Shown here: positions 42,659-52,575 of the stretch, piece by piece | Layout: each line of letters starts with the position of its first letter | How positions within the stretch are numbered: the first letter of the stretch is position 1 | Source of the DNA: Terriglobus roseus DSM 18391 | GTDB lineage: Bacteria > Acidobacteriota > Terriglobia > Terriglobales > Acidobacteriaceae | DNA length: 64,000 nt | Assembly: GCF_000265425.1 (NCBI RefSeq) | Contig: NC_018014.1 | Location: forward strand, 2,666,001 to 2,730,000 | Reading direction: 5' to 3' | The notes under the pieces: model-generated | The model's input: the letters and a program-made list of their open reading frames with translations, nothing else | Told to the model about the DNA's origin: nothing | The model's database searches: none | Program-made: the position numbers and the translations under genes

Positions 42659-43732
42659 CTACTTAACGCTTGGACTGTCGTCTGCCGGCAGGTCGCCGAG
42701 GGCGTACTGGATGCCTGCGAGGACGTGTTCCATGATGGGTGTCGTGGCGTAGATGTGTTCGCTGTGGCCGAGGGCCTCATAGAAGACGCGGCCTTTGCCT
42801 TCGTGGCGGATCCAGCTCAGAGCGTAGTCGCCGTCGGTGCGTTTGGTTGCGGCCGTCTCCTTCGCCTTGTCGACGTCGCTCATCTTGGCGTAGTCGAGGC
42901 TGGTGAGGACGTGCACGCGCTTGCGTGAGAAGGAGTCCTGCACGAAGGTGTAGATCTCGTCATGCACGGTGAACTCCTGGCCGTGGAACATGGCGGTGAT
43001 GGGGCTCTTCGGGTCGTCGATCTTCACGGTGATGGGCTGCGGGAAGAGCCAGTGGAACTTGAAGTAGCCGCCGATCATGGTGTCGAAGTCCTGCCATGTG
43101 CCGGTGGGTGCGTCGGTCGATCCGCGGGGCGGTGACGTGTGGTATGAGTCACCCGCTGCGTGAATCCCAGCGAGGCCTTTGCCGCCGCGGACGAAGTCGA
43201 GCAGCGCCTTCTTGCGCGCTTCGGTCGCGGCTGCGTCCTTCGGGTCATCCAGGAAGTTGAGCGTGGTGCTGTCGAGGAAGATCAGGTCATAGTTTGCGAG
43301 GTTCGCGGCGTTGATATCTGCGGGATCAAAGGTGATGGTGGTGCTGTACGCGCCGGTCGCCTCGCCCATAGCCTTGATGGTCTCCGCCGCGATCGGGATG
43401 GACGAATGGACGAAGCCCGCGGCGTGCGCCAGCAGCAGCACCTTGCGCGGTTTCTTGGGCTTGGCCGGCGCGTGATGCGGGATGTTGTCGAGCATCGCGA
43501 CGTAGTCCTGAAGCTGCGGCTTCTGAAGCTGGACGCCGTCCTTGATGCTCTGCGGACGCGTGTCCGGGCTGGGAACGGTCTTCTCTTTCAGCTCGGCCGT
43601 GGAGCCGGTGTCAGGACGCTGTGCCGGGCGGGTTGCGGGTGGTGCGGCGGGTGCCTGAGCACAGGCTGCGGTGCTGGTGAGTACGGTGGCCGAAAGCGCA
43701 AGGGCCAGTGGCAGTGCTACACGAAGGATCAT
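42659..43732 (-). CDS. Secreted ThuA-domain protein
   Basis: A 357-residue exported protein with a signal peptide (about 1-25, ending ACAQAP), a Pro-rich linker and a ThuA-like class I glutamine amidotransferase-fold domain (about 90-345). Motifs are KVLLLAHAAGFVHSS, DLIFLDSTTLNFL and KGLAGIHAAGDSYH. ThuA proteins accompany sugar utilisation genes and their reaction is unresolved. It precedes glycogen-related genes on the same strand. The start ATG at 43732 lacks a clear ribosome site. Confidence 0.85.
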   Translation of the reverse strand: MILRVALPLALALSATVLTSTAACAQAPAAPPATRPAQRPDTGSTAELKEKTVPSPDTRPQSIKDGVQLQKPQLQDYVAMLDNIPHHAPAKPKKPRKVLLLAHAAGFVHSSIPIAAETIKAMGEATGAYSTTITFDPADINAANLANYDLIFLDSTTLNFLDDPKDAAATEARKKALLDFVRGGKGLAGIHAAGDSYHTSPPRGSTDAPTGTWQDFDTMIGGYFKFHWLFPQPITVKIDDPKSPITAMFHGQEFTVHDEIYTFVQDSFSRKRVHVLTSLDYAKMSDVDKAKETAATKRTDGDYALSWIRHEGKGRVFYEALGHSEHIYATTPIMEHVLAGIQYALGDLPADDSPSVK

Positions 43733-43825
43733 GTCTTTGGGAACTCCGGCGTGGCATTGAGGCCCGCCGTCACACGGTAATCGTGCGAGAGCGTGTCGTC
43801 AACGCGTTCCTGTCTATGGAGGATC

Positions 43826-43854
43826 CCCATACATCCGCTGCGCGTATGTATGGG
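43826..43854. repeat. Intergenic hairpin CCCATACAT/ATGTATGGG
   Basis: A perfect 9-bp inverted repeat with an 11-nt loop, followed by CACCAG. It resembles the element at 53008-53031 in both its ACAT/ATGT core and its flank. Possibly a dispersed intergenic repeat. Confidence 0.4.
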
Positions 43855-43920
43855 CACCAGCTTCATGCGATGGTGGTTGCGCGGAAGAATCTTGATTCGC
43901 TGCCGTTGGCATCGCGTAGG

Positions 43921-43950
43921 GCGGAGGGATCAAGATGCAGATCCCTCCGC
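43921..43950. terminator. Hairpin downstream of glgX
   Basis: GCGGAGGGATC (43921-43931) pairs perfectly with GATCCCTCCGC (43940-43950) around an 8-nt loop, 44 bp after the glgX stop on the minus strand. It has no T-tail. The remainder of the 43733-43993 gap holds no convincing gene. Confidence 0.55.
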
Positions 43951-43993
43951 TTCGCTTCGCGATAGCTGTCCCTGTGGTGGGAAGCGGGACCGC

Positions 43994-46123
43994 TTAATCC
44001 TTGCCGTCTCGGAAGACACGCATGGAACGGCCACCGAGAATCACCTTTTCGCCAAGAGTCTCTGCGGCGAAGGGATTGTCGATCCTCTGGGTGTCGAGTA
44101 CCTGGCGCCAGGGTGTGTTGCCCGGCGGCGGCGGCAGTTTGAACTCGACGCCGTCGTGGGCTGCGTTGACCATCATCAGGAAGCTGTCATCCGTGATGAG
44201 GCGGCCATCATCGTCAGTGACGCCGAGAGTTTTACCGTTGAGCATGAAAGCCAGAGAACGCTGCCAGTCGGCGTTCCAGTCCTCTTCGCGGAACTCCTCG
44301 CCGCCTGTGCCGTACCAGGCGATGTCCTTGATGACGGAGCCTCGCACGGTGCGGTCCTGGAAGAACTTGCGGCGACGCAGGTTGGGGTGCTTGGTCCGGA
44401 GCTCGATGAGCTTCGTCGTGAATTCCATCAGGCGCTGGCGGGGCTCGTCGAGCTTCCAGTCGTACCAGGTAATCTCGTTGTCCTGACAGTAGCCGTTGTT
44501 GTTGCCACGCTGGGAACGACCGACTTCGTCGCCGCCGCAGATCATAGGAACACCCTGCGACAAGATTAACGTTGTCAGGAAGTTGCGGGTCTGACGCTCA
44601 CGTAACTCATTAATATCAGGATCGTCGGTCGCGCCCTCGGCACCCATGTTCCAACTGTCGTTGTCATTGGCGCCGTCGGTGTTGTCGTCGCCATTGTTCT
44701 CGTTGTGTTTTTCGTTGTAGCTAACGAGATCAGTGAGGGTGAAACCGTCGTGCGCCGTGATGAAGTTGATCGAGGCGTAGGGCTTGCGGCCGTCGCTCTG
44801 GTAGAGATCGCTGGAGCCCGTAATGCGGTAGGCGAAGTCCGAGAGCAGACCTTCGTCGCCCTTCCAGAAGCGGCGGACGGTGTCGCGGTATTTGCCGTTC
44901 CACTCAGCCCACAGGACCGGGAAGTTGCCGACCTGGTAGCCACCTTCGCCCACATCCCAAGGTTCGGCGATGAGCTTGACCGACTGCAGAATCGGATCCT
45001 GATGGATGACGTTGAAGAAGCTGGAGAGCTTCTGGACACCCTCTTCGTCGCGGGCGAGCGTGCTTGCGAGATCGAAGCGGAAGCCGTCGACGTGCATCTC
45101 CGTAACCCAATAACGCAGTGAGTCCATGACGAGCATGAGCACCTGCGGGTGCGAGACGTTGAGCGTGTTGCCGGTGCCGGTGTAGTCCATGTAGTAGCGG
45201 GGACTGTCAGCGACCTGGCGGTAGTAGGTTGTATTGTCGATGCCCTCCATGAAGAGCATCGGGCCCTTCTCGTTGCCCTCGCAGGTGTGGTTGTAGACCA
45301 CGTCGAGAATGACCTCGATCCCCTCTTTGTGTAGGGCTTTAACCATTTCCTTGAACTCGCGGACTTGCTCGCCGTCGCTGCCGGAAGAGCTGTAGCGGGC
45401 CATGGGAGCGAAGTAGCCCAGGGTGTTGTAGCCCCAGTAGTCGCGCAGTTCGCGATCGACGAGGTGGCCTTCGTCGATGAAGTGGTGGACGGGCAAAAGT
45501 TCGACGGCGGTGACGCCGAGCATCTTCAGATACTTGACGCTGGGCTCGGATGCCAAACCGGCGTAGGTGCCACGCAAACTCTCTTCGATAGCGGTGTTCT
45601 GCATGGAAAAGCCACGGACATTGAGCTCGTAGATGATGGAGTCGGAGAGCGGGATCTCCGGCGGGCAGTCACCCCCCCAGTCAAAGTGCGGGTCGATAAC
45701 GATGCTCTTCGGCACGCCGCTGGCTGAATCCTGATCGTCTTTTTTAAGGTCGTCGCCGCTCATGACGTCGTAGGGGAAGACCGGTTTCTTCCAATCGATA
45801 TCGCCCGTAATGGCCTTGGCGTAGGGATCAACCAGTACCTTGGCTTTGTTAAAGCGAAGGCCTTGCTCCGGCTCCCAAGGGCCGTCGACGCGATAGCCGT
45901 AGCGCTGGCCGGGCCGGATGTTGCGGACCAGGCCGTGCCAGACGAACGCTGTTTTCTCCTTCAGGGCAACGCAGTCAACCTGGTTGTCCTGTTCGTCAAA
46001 GAAGCAGACGGAGACCGCCGTAGCGTTCTCGCTGTACACAGCGAAATTTGTTCCCTTGCTGGAGGCGGTTGCTCCGAGCGGGTAGGGCTTTCCGGGCAGA
46101 ACGGTACGTGTCATCTCTTGCAT
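43994..46123 (-). CDS. glgX: Glycogen debranching enzyme GlgX
   Basis: A 709-residue GH13 isoamylase-type enzyme that cleaves alpha-1,6 branches of glycogen limit dextrins. The N-terminal CBM48 domain (about 10-110) has [20 protein letters not shown]. The catalytic barrel has [24 protein letters not shown] (nucleophile Asp), [13 protein letters not shown] (acid Glu) and [11 protein letters not shown] (third acid). Length fits the family. ATG at 46123 has AGGG nearby; ATG at 46114 is also possible. The open frame upstream to 46399 is not coding. Confidence 0.95.
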   Translation of the reverse strand: MQEMTRTVLPGKPYPLGATASSKGTNFAVYSENATAVSVCFFDEQDNQVDCVALKEKTAFVWHGLVRNIRPGQRYGYRVDGPWEPEQGLRFNKAKVLVDPYAKAITGDIDWKKPVFPYDVMSGDDLKKDDQDSASGVPKSIVIDPHFDWGGDCPPEIPLSDSIIYELNVRGFSMQNTAIEESLRGTYAGLASEPSVKYLKMLGVTAVELLPVHHFIDEGHLVDRELRDYWGYNTLGYFAPMARYSSSGSDGEQVREFKEMVKALHKEGIEVILDVVYNHTCEGNEKGPMLFMEGIDNTTYYRQVADSPRYYMDYTGTGNTLNVSHPQVLMLVMDSLRYWVTEMHVDGFRFDLASTLARDEEGVQKLSSFFNVIHQDPILQSVKLIAEPWDVGEGGYQVGNFPVLWAEWNGKYRDTVRRFWKGDEGLLSDFAYRITGSSDLYQSDGRKPYASINFITAHDGFTLTDLVSYNEKHNENNGDDNTDGANDNDSWNMGAEGATDDPDINELRERQTRNFLTTLILSQGVPMICGGDEVGRSQRGNNNGYCQDNEITWYDWKLDEPRQRLMEFTTKLIELRTKHPNLRRRKFFQDRTVRGSVIKDIAWYGTGGEEFREEDWNADWQRSLAFMLNGKTLGVTDDDGRLITDDSFLMMVNAAHDGVEFKLPPPPGNTPWRQVLDTQRIDNPFAAETLGEKVILGGRSMRVFRDGKD

Positions 46124-46290
46124 ATCCCTATTCAGATCGTGTCTTAGAACGGTGGGATGCGGTGAGCGCGCCGGGGGATGGGCAGCGAAGGCAATGGGTT
46201 TGGGGTTGCGTCCGGTAGGCGACGCCTGTCGGCGGCGAATGACGTCACAGTTCGCCGCCGATGGGCAAGGGGCGTATTCTTGGAGTCGGC

Positions 46291-47055
46291 ATGATGTTGC
46301 GATTTGCGTCTTACACAATCTTTGCGGGCCTCGCCCTGTCGTTGCCCGTGCACGCTCAGCGGGCTGAGCCAGGTACGCCGTCCCAGTCACCTTCACCACC
46401 CCAGCAGACGAAGCCGGCGGCGCCGGTGGAGGAACTGCCGGATTCTCCAGGTGCGTCAGAAGGCCTGGGCATTCCGCCCATGCCGAATGGACCGACCGCC
46501 GTCCTCGACACCAGCATGGGCCGCCTGACGTGCCAGTTCTTTGCGAATGAATCGCCGAAGACGGTAGAGAACTTTATCGGCCTCGCGACCGGCACCAAGC
46601 CGTTTGTGGATCCCATCACCGACAAGCCGATGAAGGGTGTGCATTTTTACGACGGCACAACGTTTCATCGGGTGATCGCGAACTTCATGATCCAGGGCGG
46701 CGACCGCGCCGGGACGGGCGCGGGCGATGCGGGGTATTACATTCCCGAGGAGCGGTCAGCCGGACTACGGTTTGACCGCGAAGGCCGCTTGGCGATGGCC
46801 AATGCCGGGCCTGGCACGGGCAGCACCCAGTTCTTCGTAACGGAAGGGCCCGTTCCGGAACTGAACGGCAAACACACGATCTTCGGGCAGTGCGGTGCGC
46901 ACTCTGTTCTGGTGGTGCAATCGATTGCGCGGGTCGAAAAGAACTCAAACGACAAGCCGGTCACACCGGTTTTGATCAACAAGGTGACGATCGTTCCGGA
47001 AGGCCAGCCGCTACCGGCGGAGCCAGCCGTTACGGCTGCTCCGGCCGCGAAATAG
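46291..47055 (+). CDS. Secreted cyclophilin-type peptidyl-prolyl isomerase
   Basis: A 254-residue exported PPIase. The signal peptide is about 1-22 (ending PVHAQ), followed by a Pro-rich linker and a cyclophilin domain (about 70-235). Motifs are TTFHRVIANFMIQGGD, GRLAMANAGPGTGSTQFFVT and ELNGKHTIFGQC. ATG at 46291 has GGAG 5-6 nt upstream and gives a proper leader. A cytosolic cyclophilin follows 85 bp downstream. Confidence 0.93.
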   Translation: MMLRFASYTIFAGLALSLPVHAQRAEPGTPSQSPSPPQQTKPAAPVEELPDSPGASEGLGIPPMPNGPTAVLDTSMGRLTCQFFANESPKTVENFIGLATGTKPFVDPITDKPMKGVHFYDGTTFHRVIANFMIQGGDRAGTGAGDAGYYIPEERSAGLRFDREGRLAMANAGPGTGSTQFFVTEGPVPELNGKHTIFGQCGAHSVLVVQSIARVEKNSNDKPVTPVLINKVTIVPEGQPLPAEPAVTAAPAAK

Positions 47056-47140
47056 CATTCGGCAGGGCGGCATACGATACCGCCGGAAGCCGGGCGAACC
47101 CATCCGATAGACTTGCAACGAAAGAAGGAGAACGAAAATC

Positions 47141-47662
47141 ATGGCAGAGCGCACACCTGGAACCTACGCGATCTTCAACACCAGCGAGGGCACCATTGTT
47201 ACCAAGCTGTACGAGAAGGACGCGCCGGAGACCGTCGCCAACTTTATCGGCCTGGCCGAGGGCAGCAAGTCCTGGGAGAGCCGCAGCAAGAAGGGCGACA
47301 AGCTGTATGACGGCACCGTCTTTCACCGCGTGATTCCTGAGTTCATGATCCAGGGCGGCGATCCGGAAGGCACCGGCATGGGCGGCCCCGGCTACAAGTT
47401 TGCCGATGAGACCAAGGGTTCGCCGCACGGCTTCCAGACCACGGGCAAGCTGGCCATGGCGAATGCCGGCCCGAACACGAACGGATCGCAGTTCTTCATC
47501 ACGGTTGCGCCGACCACGTGGCTGACCGGCCGCCACACCATCTTTGGTGAAGTGGTTGAGGGCTACGACATTGTGGAGAAGATCAGCAAGGCTCCGCGTG
47601 ACGGCATGGACCGTCCGAAGAAGACCATCACGCTGGATACGGTTGTGATCGAGCGCGTTTAA
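47141..47662 (+). CDS. Cytosolic cyclophilin-type peptidyl-prolyl isomerase
   Basis: A 173-residue cyclophilin without a signal peptide. Motifs are GTVFHRVIPEFMIQGGDPEGTG, GKLAMANAGPNTNGSQFFIT and TGRHTIFGEVVEGYD. AAGGAGA lies upstream of the ATG. Tandem exported and cytosolic copies suggest duplication followed by gain or loss of the leader. Confidence 0.95.
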   Translation: MAERTPGTYAIFNTSEGTIVTKLYEKDAPETVANFIGLAEGSKSWESRSKKGDKLYDGTVFHRVIPEFMIQGGDPEGTGMGGPGYKFADETKGSPHGFQTTGKLAMANAGPNTNGSQFFITVAPTTWLTGRHTIFGEVVEGYDIVEKISKAPRDGMDRPKKTITLDTVVIERV

Positions 47663-47684
47663 GTTACTTTTCATCTTTCGATCG

Positions 47685-47718
47685 ACGCCAGCGCCTTCGG
47701 GGGCTGGCGTTCTTTTTT
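47685..47718 (+). terminator. Intrinsic terminator
   Basis: ACGCCAGC (47685-47692) pairs with GCTGGCGT (47703-47710), closed by a TTCG-type tetraloop, and is followed by a seven-T run. Confidence 0.92.
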
Positions 47719-47736
47719 TGCTCACATTCGCGCTCT

Positions 47737-48831
47737 TCAGGCCGCTGTCGCCGCTCGCCGCCGCACATGAAAGTGCCGATTGATGGGACTTTCGATCCAG
47801 TGATAGCAGGCGATACCGCATACGATGCTGAGCGCCATGGTCAGCCCTAGCGGCACCATGAAATTCTGGACGCCCGAGAATGCCGGCAGTTGAATGATGC
47901 TGCGGACTGCGCCAACGAGAAACCAGTGCACAAGGTAGATGGAGTATGACGCGTCCCCGATGAGGAGTAACAGCCTCGGGATTCTGCGCCCAATCGATCG
48001 CTCAAGTTCTACCGCGAAGCCCACCATCAGAAAGGCAAGCGGGCCTGCAAATACGAAGTAAGAGATGGCTCCCCATTGTGTAAAGACCATCAGCCATGTA
48101 CTCAGGAGCATCCCTGCGCATGCAATCCATGCCGGACAAGGCATTGCACCACGCAAGGCAACGGCGCGATAACGTTCGGCAAGCACCATACCCAGCAGGA
48201 ACTCTAACAAGAGAGGCAGACGTGCGGTGTCCACCGGCACAAGAGCCGGCAAGTGCAGAAAGAACCCAGCCGCCCCCAGCATCAACAATGGCGGCAGAAA
48301 ATACCGCAGGCGCACGCGAAACAGAAGCGCCAGGGCAATCAGGAGGTAGAAAAGCATCTCCATGTTTAGTGTCCAGCCCGGCGGCAACAGTGGCACGACC
48401 TCTCCCAGGCTGTTCCGCGAGGGAAGGAAGAGGTAAGAGGCGATCGTGTGCCAGACTGCCAGCTTGACTGTACCCGGCAGGAAGAAGTCCTTGAGGAGTT
48501 TCAAGGTGGTGAAGATCCAGTACGCAGGCACAAGCCGTTCAAGCCGTCGCAACAGGAATCTGCGGGCGTCCGCCGGGCCGCTATTCGACCGGCGCACGGA
48601 GAGCGGCATGATGAAGCCGCTGAGAACAAAAAAGATGTCCAGGCCTGTGCCACCATTCACGATGAACGGCAGTGTTCGTCTCCCCAGCTCAAACCACATG
48701 GTGGTCGTATGTAGCGAGATCACAAGTAACGCCGCGATACCACGGAGCGCCTGTACCGTCAGAACCGTGCTGCGCAAAGAGGGTGCGGGCTGGATCAGTC
48801 CGCGACTCCCAGCTGCCGCAACCACTTTCAT
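47737..48831 (-). CDS. Acyltransferase family 3 (OafA/YrhL-like)
   Basis: A 364-residue polytopic membrane acyltransferase. It opens with VQALRGIAALLVISLHTT (His of the Acyl_transf_3 motif), then GGTGLDIFFVLSGFIM and RRLERLVPAYWIF, and has about 10 helices. Such enzymes O-acylate cell-surface sugars. Its start overlaps the mqo stop by 4 nt, so the pair is co-transcribed although the functions look unrelated. Confidence 0.9.
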   Translation of the reverse strand: MKVVAAAGSRGLIQPAPSLRSTVLTVQALRGIAALLVISLHTTTMWFELGRRTLPFIVNGGTGLDIFFVLSGFIMPLSVRRSNSGPADARRFLLRRLERLVPAYWIFTTLKLLKDFFLPGTVKLAVWHTIASYLFLPSRNSLGEVVPLLPPGWTLNMEMLFYLLIALALLFRVRLRYFLPPLLMLGAAGFFLHLPALVPVDTARLPLLLEFLLGMVLAERYRAVALRGAMPCPAWIACAGMLLSTWLMVFTQWGAISYFVFAGPLAFLMVGFAVELERSIGRRIPRLLLLIGDASYSIYLVHWFLVGAVRSIIQLPAFSGVQNFMVPLGLTMALSIVCGIACYHWIESPINRHFHVRRRAATAA

Positions 48832-50321
48832 GCCAGTTGCAGCAGGCGGCTCGTCTCTGCCGTCATTTGCGTCAGGAGCTCGGGTTCGGTATTCATGGAG
48901 CGGCCGTAGCTTGGCACGAGGTCGCGGATGCGGTCTGCTGAGCTTTCTGTTGCGGACAGCACCGGGAGGCCCTTGGCGATGAGTTCGAGCATGATGGAGA
49001 CGGCTGTGGATGCTCCGGGGGATGCACCGAGCAGTGCGGCGAGTGAGCCGTCGGCGCTACGGACGATCTCAGTGCCGAATTCCAGCTTGCCGCCGGCCTT
49101 CGGGTCGGGCTTGATGATCTGTACGCGTTGACCGGCGATTTCGAGCACCCAGTCCTCACCGCGGGCGGTGGGGACGAACTCGCGGAGGGCGTTGATGCGG
49201 TCTTCCTGCGACTGCATGACCTGGCCGATGAGGTACTTGGTGAGTTCAAGGTTGGTAGCGCCGGCGCCGAGCATGCTGATGAGGTTACCGGTGCCGATAG
49301 AGCCGGGCAGGTCGAGGAACGAGCCGGTCTTAAGGAACTTGGTGGTGAAGCCTGCGAAGGGTCCGAAGAGGAGCTCGCGCTTGCCGTCGATGACGCGCGT
49401 GTCCAGGTGAGGTACGGACATGGGCGGTGCGCCGAGTGCGGGCTTGCCGTAAACCTTGGCGGCGTGCTGCTCGATGACGTCGCGGTTGGTGCAGCGCAGC
49501 CATTGGCCGCTGACGGGGAAGCCGCCGTAGCCGCGGCCTTCGGGAATGCCGGACTGTTGCAGAAGCGGCAGAGCCCCACCGCCTGCACCGAGGAAGACGA
49601 AGCGGGTGGTGATGCGTGTGCGCTTTTTGGTGGCGAGGTTCTCTACTTCGACGTACCAGCGGTTGTCCGGCAGCCGTGTGAGATCCGTGACCTTGTGGCG
49701 CGTGTAGATGCCGCTGCCCTGCTCATACAGGAGGCCGAGAAGGAGACGGGTGAGCGCGCCGAAGTTGAGGTCGGTTCCCTCTTCCGAACGCGTTGCCGCG
49801 ACTGGTTCGGAGGCGTCGCGGGAGTTCATCATCAGCGGAATCCACTCGCGGACCTTTGCGGCGTCGTCGCTGAACTGCATGCTGCGGAAGAGCGGGCTGA
49901 CCTGCATGGCTGCGAAGCGGCGGCGGAGGAAGTCGACGGCTTCGGCTCCATGGACGAAGCTCATGTGCGGGATGCGATTGATGAACTGCTTCGGATCGGC
50001 CAGCAGGCCGCGCTCTACGAGCGATGCCCAGAACTGGCGGGAGTGCTGAAACTGCTCGTTGATCTTGATGGCGCGGTCGATGGCGATGGTGCCGTCGGGC
50101 TGCTCGGCGGTGTAGTTGAGCTCGCAGAGTGCGGCGTGGCCGGTGCCGGCGTTGTTCCAGGCGTCAGAGCTTTCGATGGCCGGGCGGTCGAGTGCTTCGA
50201 CGACGGTGACGCGGACGGACGGCGCGAGGGTCTTGAGCAGCGTACCCAGCGTGGCCGACATGATACCGGCGCCAACCAGAAGAACATCGGTTTCAGCGGG
50301 AAGAGCAGCTACTTCAGACAT
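48828..50321 (-). CDS. mqo: Malate:quinone oxidoreductase
   Basis: A 497-residue FAD-dependent membrane-associated dehydrogenase that oxidises malate and reduces quinone. The FAD site is DVLLVGAGIMSATLGTLL. Family motifs are DAWNNAGTGHAALCELNYT, INRIPHMSFVHG and the terminal LVPSYG. It feeds the TCA cycle and respiratory chain. The acyltransferase is coupled downstream by a 4-nt overlap. Confidence 0.96.
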   Translation of the reverse strand: MSEVAALPAETDVLLVGAGIMSATLGTLLKTLAPSVRVTVVEALDRPAIESSDAWNNAGTGHAALCELNYTAEQPDGTIAIDRAIKINEQFQHSRQFWASLVERGLLADPKQFINRIPHMSFVHGAEAVDFLRRRFAAMQVSPLFRSMQFSDDAAKVREWIPLMMNSRDASEPVAATRSEEGTDLNFGALTRLLLGLLYEQGSGIYTRHKVTDLTRLPDNRWYVEVENLATKKRTRITTRFVFLGAGGGALPLLQQSGIPEGRGYGGFPVSGQWLRCTNRDVIEQHAAKVYGKPALGAPPMSVPHLDTRVIDGKRELLFGPFAGFTTKFLKTGSFLDLPGSIGTGNLISMLGAGATNLELTKYLIGQVMQSQEDRINALREFVPTARGEDWVLEIAGQRVQIIKPDPKAGGKLEFGTEIVRSADGSLAALLGASPGASTAVSIMLELIAKGLPVLSATESSADRIRDLVPSYGRSMNTEPELLTQMTAETSRLLQLA

Positions 50322-50426
50322 TTGAAAAGCCTAGCAGGGGGTGATTACGACTCGCAATCCGATGTTCGCCCATTTGGGCGGCTATCGCACGATTTGCGGA
50401 CCTTTGTGAGCGGGACGGAAACGTGT

Positions 50427-50457
50427 GGCTCAGAAGGCCTGACAGACCTTCTGAGCC
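50427..50457. terminator. Hairpin downstream of threonine synthase
   Basis: GGCTCAGAAGG (50427-50437) and CCTTCTGAGCC (50447-50457) form a perfect 11-bp stem with a 9-nt loop, just beyond the thrC stop. It has no clear T-run. The 50322-50464 gap shows nothing else. Confidence 0.75.
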
Positions 50458-50464
50458 CTATCGA

Positions 50465-51628
50465 TTACACAGCGTGGTGCGCACGCTGCATGATGTTGAG
50501 TACGTCGGTGTACTTGTTGCCGGTGCCGGTGTTGAAGATGACGACGCGGTCGCTCGGGCTGAGGAATTCCGTCTCGATGAGGCGGTCGTAGGCTGCGGTG
50601 GCAGCGGCGCCTTCGGGCGAGAGCAGGATGCCTTCGTTCTTACCCCAGTCCTGGATGGACTCGAAGATCTGGTCGTCGGTCTGGGAGATGACGGTGCCGC
50701 CGCTCTGGCGGACGACGTCGAGGATGATGTAGTCGCCGTAGGGCTTTGGGACGCGGAGACCGCTGGCGAGTGTGTGTGCGTTCTGGAACATCACAGAGGC
50801 GTCCGCGCCTTCGCGGTAGGCCTTGGTGACGGGTTCGCAGCCCGCTGCCTGTACGGCGATCATCTTCGGGCGCTTGCCGGTGACCCAGCCAAGCTCTTCC
50901 ATTTCGAGGAAAGCCTTCCACATGCCGATGAGGCCCACGCCACCGCCGGTGGGGTAGAAGACTGCGTCAGGGTAGGTCCAGCCGCACTGCTCGACCAGTT
51001 CGTAGCCCATGGTCTTCTTGCCTTCGACACGGAAGGGCTCCTTCAGCGTGGAGACATCGAACCAGCCCTCCTCTTCCCTGCGTGCTGCGACGATCTTGGC
51101 GCAGTCGCTGATGAGGCCGTCGACGAGGGTCATGTGCGCGCCGTAGGCGATGCACTCGACCTGATTGGCGAGCGGGACGTCCTGCGGCATGAAGACGTGT
51201 GCCTCAATGCCTGCGGCAGCCGCGTAAGCTGCACATGCGCCGCCGGCATTGCCCGCGCTGGGCACTGCGACCTTGCCGATGCCGTAGTGCTTCATCATCG
51301 TCATGCACATGCTCATGCCGCGCGCTTTGAAGGTACCGGTGGGGTTGGCTCCCTCTTCCTTCAGCAGCACGTTGGGATTGCGACGCGACGGGAGAATGGG
51401 TGTCCAGCCTTCGGCGAGTGTGACCGGTGGGACGTCTGGCAGGACCGGCGCGTAGCGCCACATGCTGTCAATCTGCGGCAGGTTATCGCGGACCTGCAGG
51501 CCGCGCGCGGCGGAGAGGTCGTAGCGAACGTAAAACGTTCCGGCACATACGGGGCAGACGGTCTTGGGTGTTTCCGCACTCTCGCGATGATGGCAACGCG
51601 AACATTCCAGGTGGTCGATCTTCGGCAT
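50465..51628 (-). CDS. thrC: Threonine synthase
   Basis: A 387-residue PLP enzyme converting O-phosphohomoserine to threonine. An N-terminal zinc ribbon-like element (CSRCHHRE ... CPVCAGTFY) precedes the fold-type II core. The core has NPTGTFKARG (PLP lysine), SAGNAGGACAAYAA, PTGGGVGLIG and the C-terminal NTGTGNKYTD. The aspartokinase of the same pathway is about 30 kb away. Confidence 0.94.
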   Translation of the reverse strand: MPKIDHLECSRCHHRESAETPKTVCPVCAGTFYVRYDLSAARGLQVRDNLPQIDSMWRYAPVLPDVPPVTLAEGWTPILPSRRNPNVLLKEEGANPTGTFKARGMSMCMTMMKHYGIGKVAVPSAGNAGGACAAYAAAAGIEAHVFMPQDVPLANQVECIAYGAHMTLVDGLISDCAKIVAARREEEGWFDVSTLKEPFRVEGKKTMGYELVEQCGWTYPDAVFYPTGGGVGLIGMWKAFLEMEELGWVTGKRPKMIAVQAAGCEPVTKAYREGADASVMFQNAHTLASGLRVPKPYGDYIILDVVRQSGGTVISQTDDQIFESIQDWGKNEGILLSPEGAAATAAYDRLIETEFLSPSDRVVIFNTGTGNKYTDVLNIMQRAHHAV

Positions 51629-51771
51629 AGATCATCAGGATAGAAGATTTGTGACAGCAGCGGCGCGGTGGGTGACGCAGACACCTGTCTTGCAGAGTCT
51701 TCGACGTCAGGCGGCGCTTATCGACAGACGGATGGGCTGGAGTATCTGAGCCTCCTCTACACTTGAGTGCG

Positions 51772-52575
51772 ATGCGGACTGTGCTTGCGACTCGTTACGT
51801 TCTTGCCCTGCGCGAGGGCGGTTCCATGCCCGCGATCGTCGAGGCAGACGACCTTGGCATGTACGTTGTGAAGTTTCGTGGTGCCGGTCAGGGCCCGCTG
51901 GCTTTGACGGCCGAGATCGTCGCCGGTGAGATCGGCCGTACGCTCGGGTTGAGTGTGCCGGAGTTGGTGCTGGTGGAGGTTGATCCTGCACTGGGCCGCA
52001 ACGATCCCGATGCAGAGATACGGCATCTGCTGAAGGCGAGCGTCGGCACCAATGTTGGGCTGGATTATCTCCCTGGGTCGACAGACTTCAATGCCGCCGC
52101 AGGAGACCTGATCTCTGCAGAGACGGCTTCCATGGCGGTGTGGTTCGACAGCTTTGTGCAGAACGTCGATCGCACGCCGCGCAATCCGAACCTGTTGATG
52201 TGGCATCGCGAGGTGCGCTTTATTGATCATGGTGCGGCGATGTTCTTTCATCACAACTGGGAGACGATGCCGACCAAGACGCAGTCGCCTTTCGCCCAGA
52301 TCGAGCACCATGTGCTGCTGCCTTTTGCGAGTGATCTCAAAACTGCTTCGTCACGCGCGCGTGCCGTGCTGAGTGAAGACGTGCTGCGCGCCATCGTTTC
52401 GATGGTGCCCGATGCATTCCTTGCCGCGGCGCTGGTTGAGAGTGGCGATGCGGAAGCAATCAAGGCAGAGGCCACAGCGAAGCGCGAGGCTTATGTGCGC
52501 TTCTTTGTGGAGCGTCTGGCTCACTCATCTATCTTCGAAGAGGAGGCCGACCGTGCACGCCAACGCCAGCTTTGA
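51772..52575 (+). CDS. HipA-like kinase-fold protein (HipA_2 type)
   Basis: A 267-residue protein. The N-terminal beta region (MYVVKFRGAGQGPLALTAEIVAGEIG) is a HipA-like ATP-binding part. The catalytic-like core is DSFVQNVDRTPRNPNLLMW (loop Asp and Asn) followed by RFIDHGAAMFFHHNW (DFG-like DHG). It lacks the full HipA length (about 440). ATG at 51772; an in-frame TTG lies three codons upstream. It overlaps the downstream DUF3037 gene by 23 nt. Family members with this partner are widespread and uncharacterised; kinase activity is inferred. Confidence 0.8.
   Translation: MRTVLATRYVLALREGGSMPAIVEADDLGMYVVKFRGAGQGPLALTAEIVAGEIGRTLGLSVPELVLVEVDPALGRNDPDAEIRHLLKASVGTNVGLDYLPGSTDFNAAAGDLISAETASMAVWFDSFVQNVDRTPRNPNLLMWHREVRFIDHGAAMFFHHNWETMPTKTQSPFAQIEHHVLLPFASDLKTASSRARAVLSEDVLRAIVSMVPDAFLAAALVESGDAEAIKAEATAKREAYVRFFVERLAHSSIFEEEADRARQRQL

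Noticed and set aside
49128..51643. Long plus-strand frames (487 and 406 codons) opposite mqo and thrC
   Set aside because: Both are antisense shadows. Mqo and threonine synthase on the minus strand have complete family motifs through the same bases.
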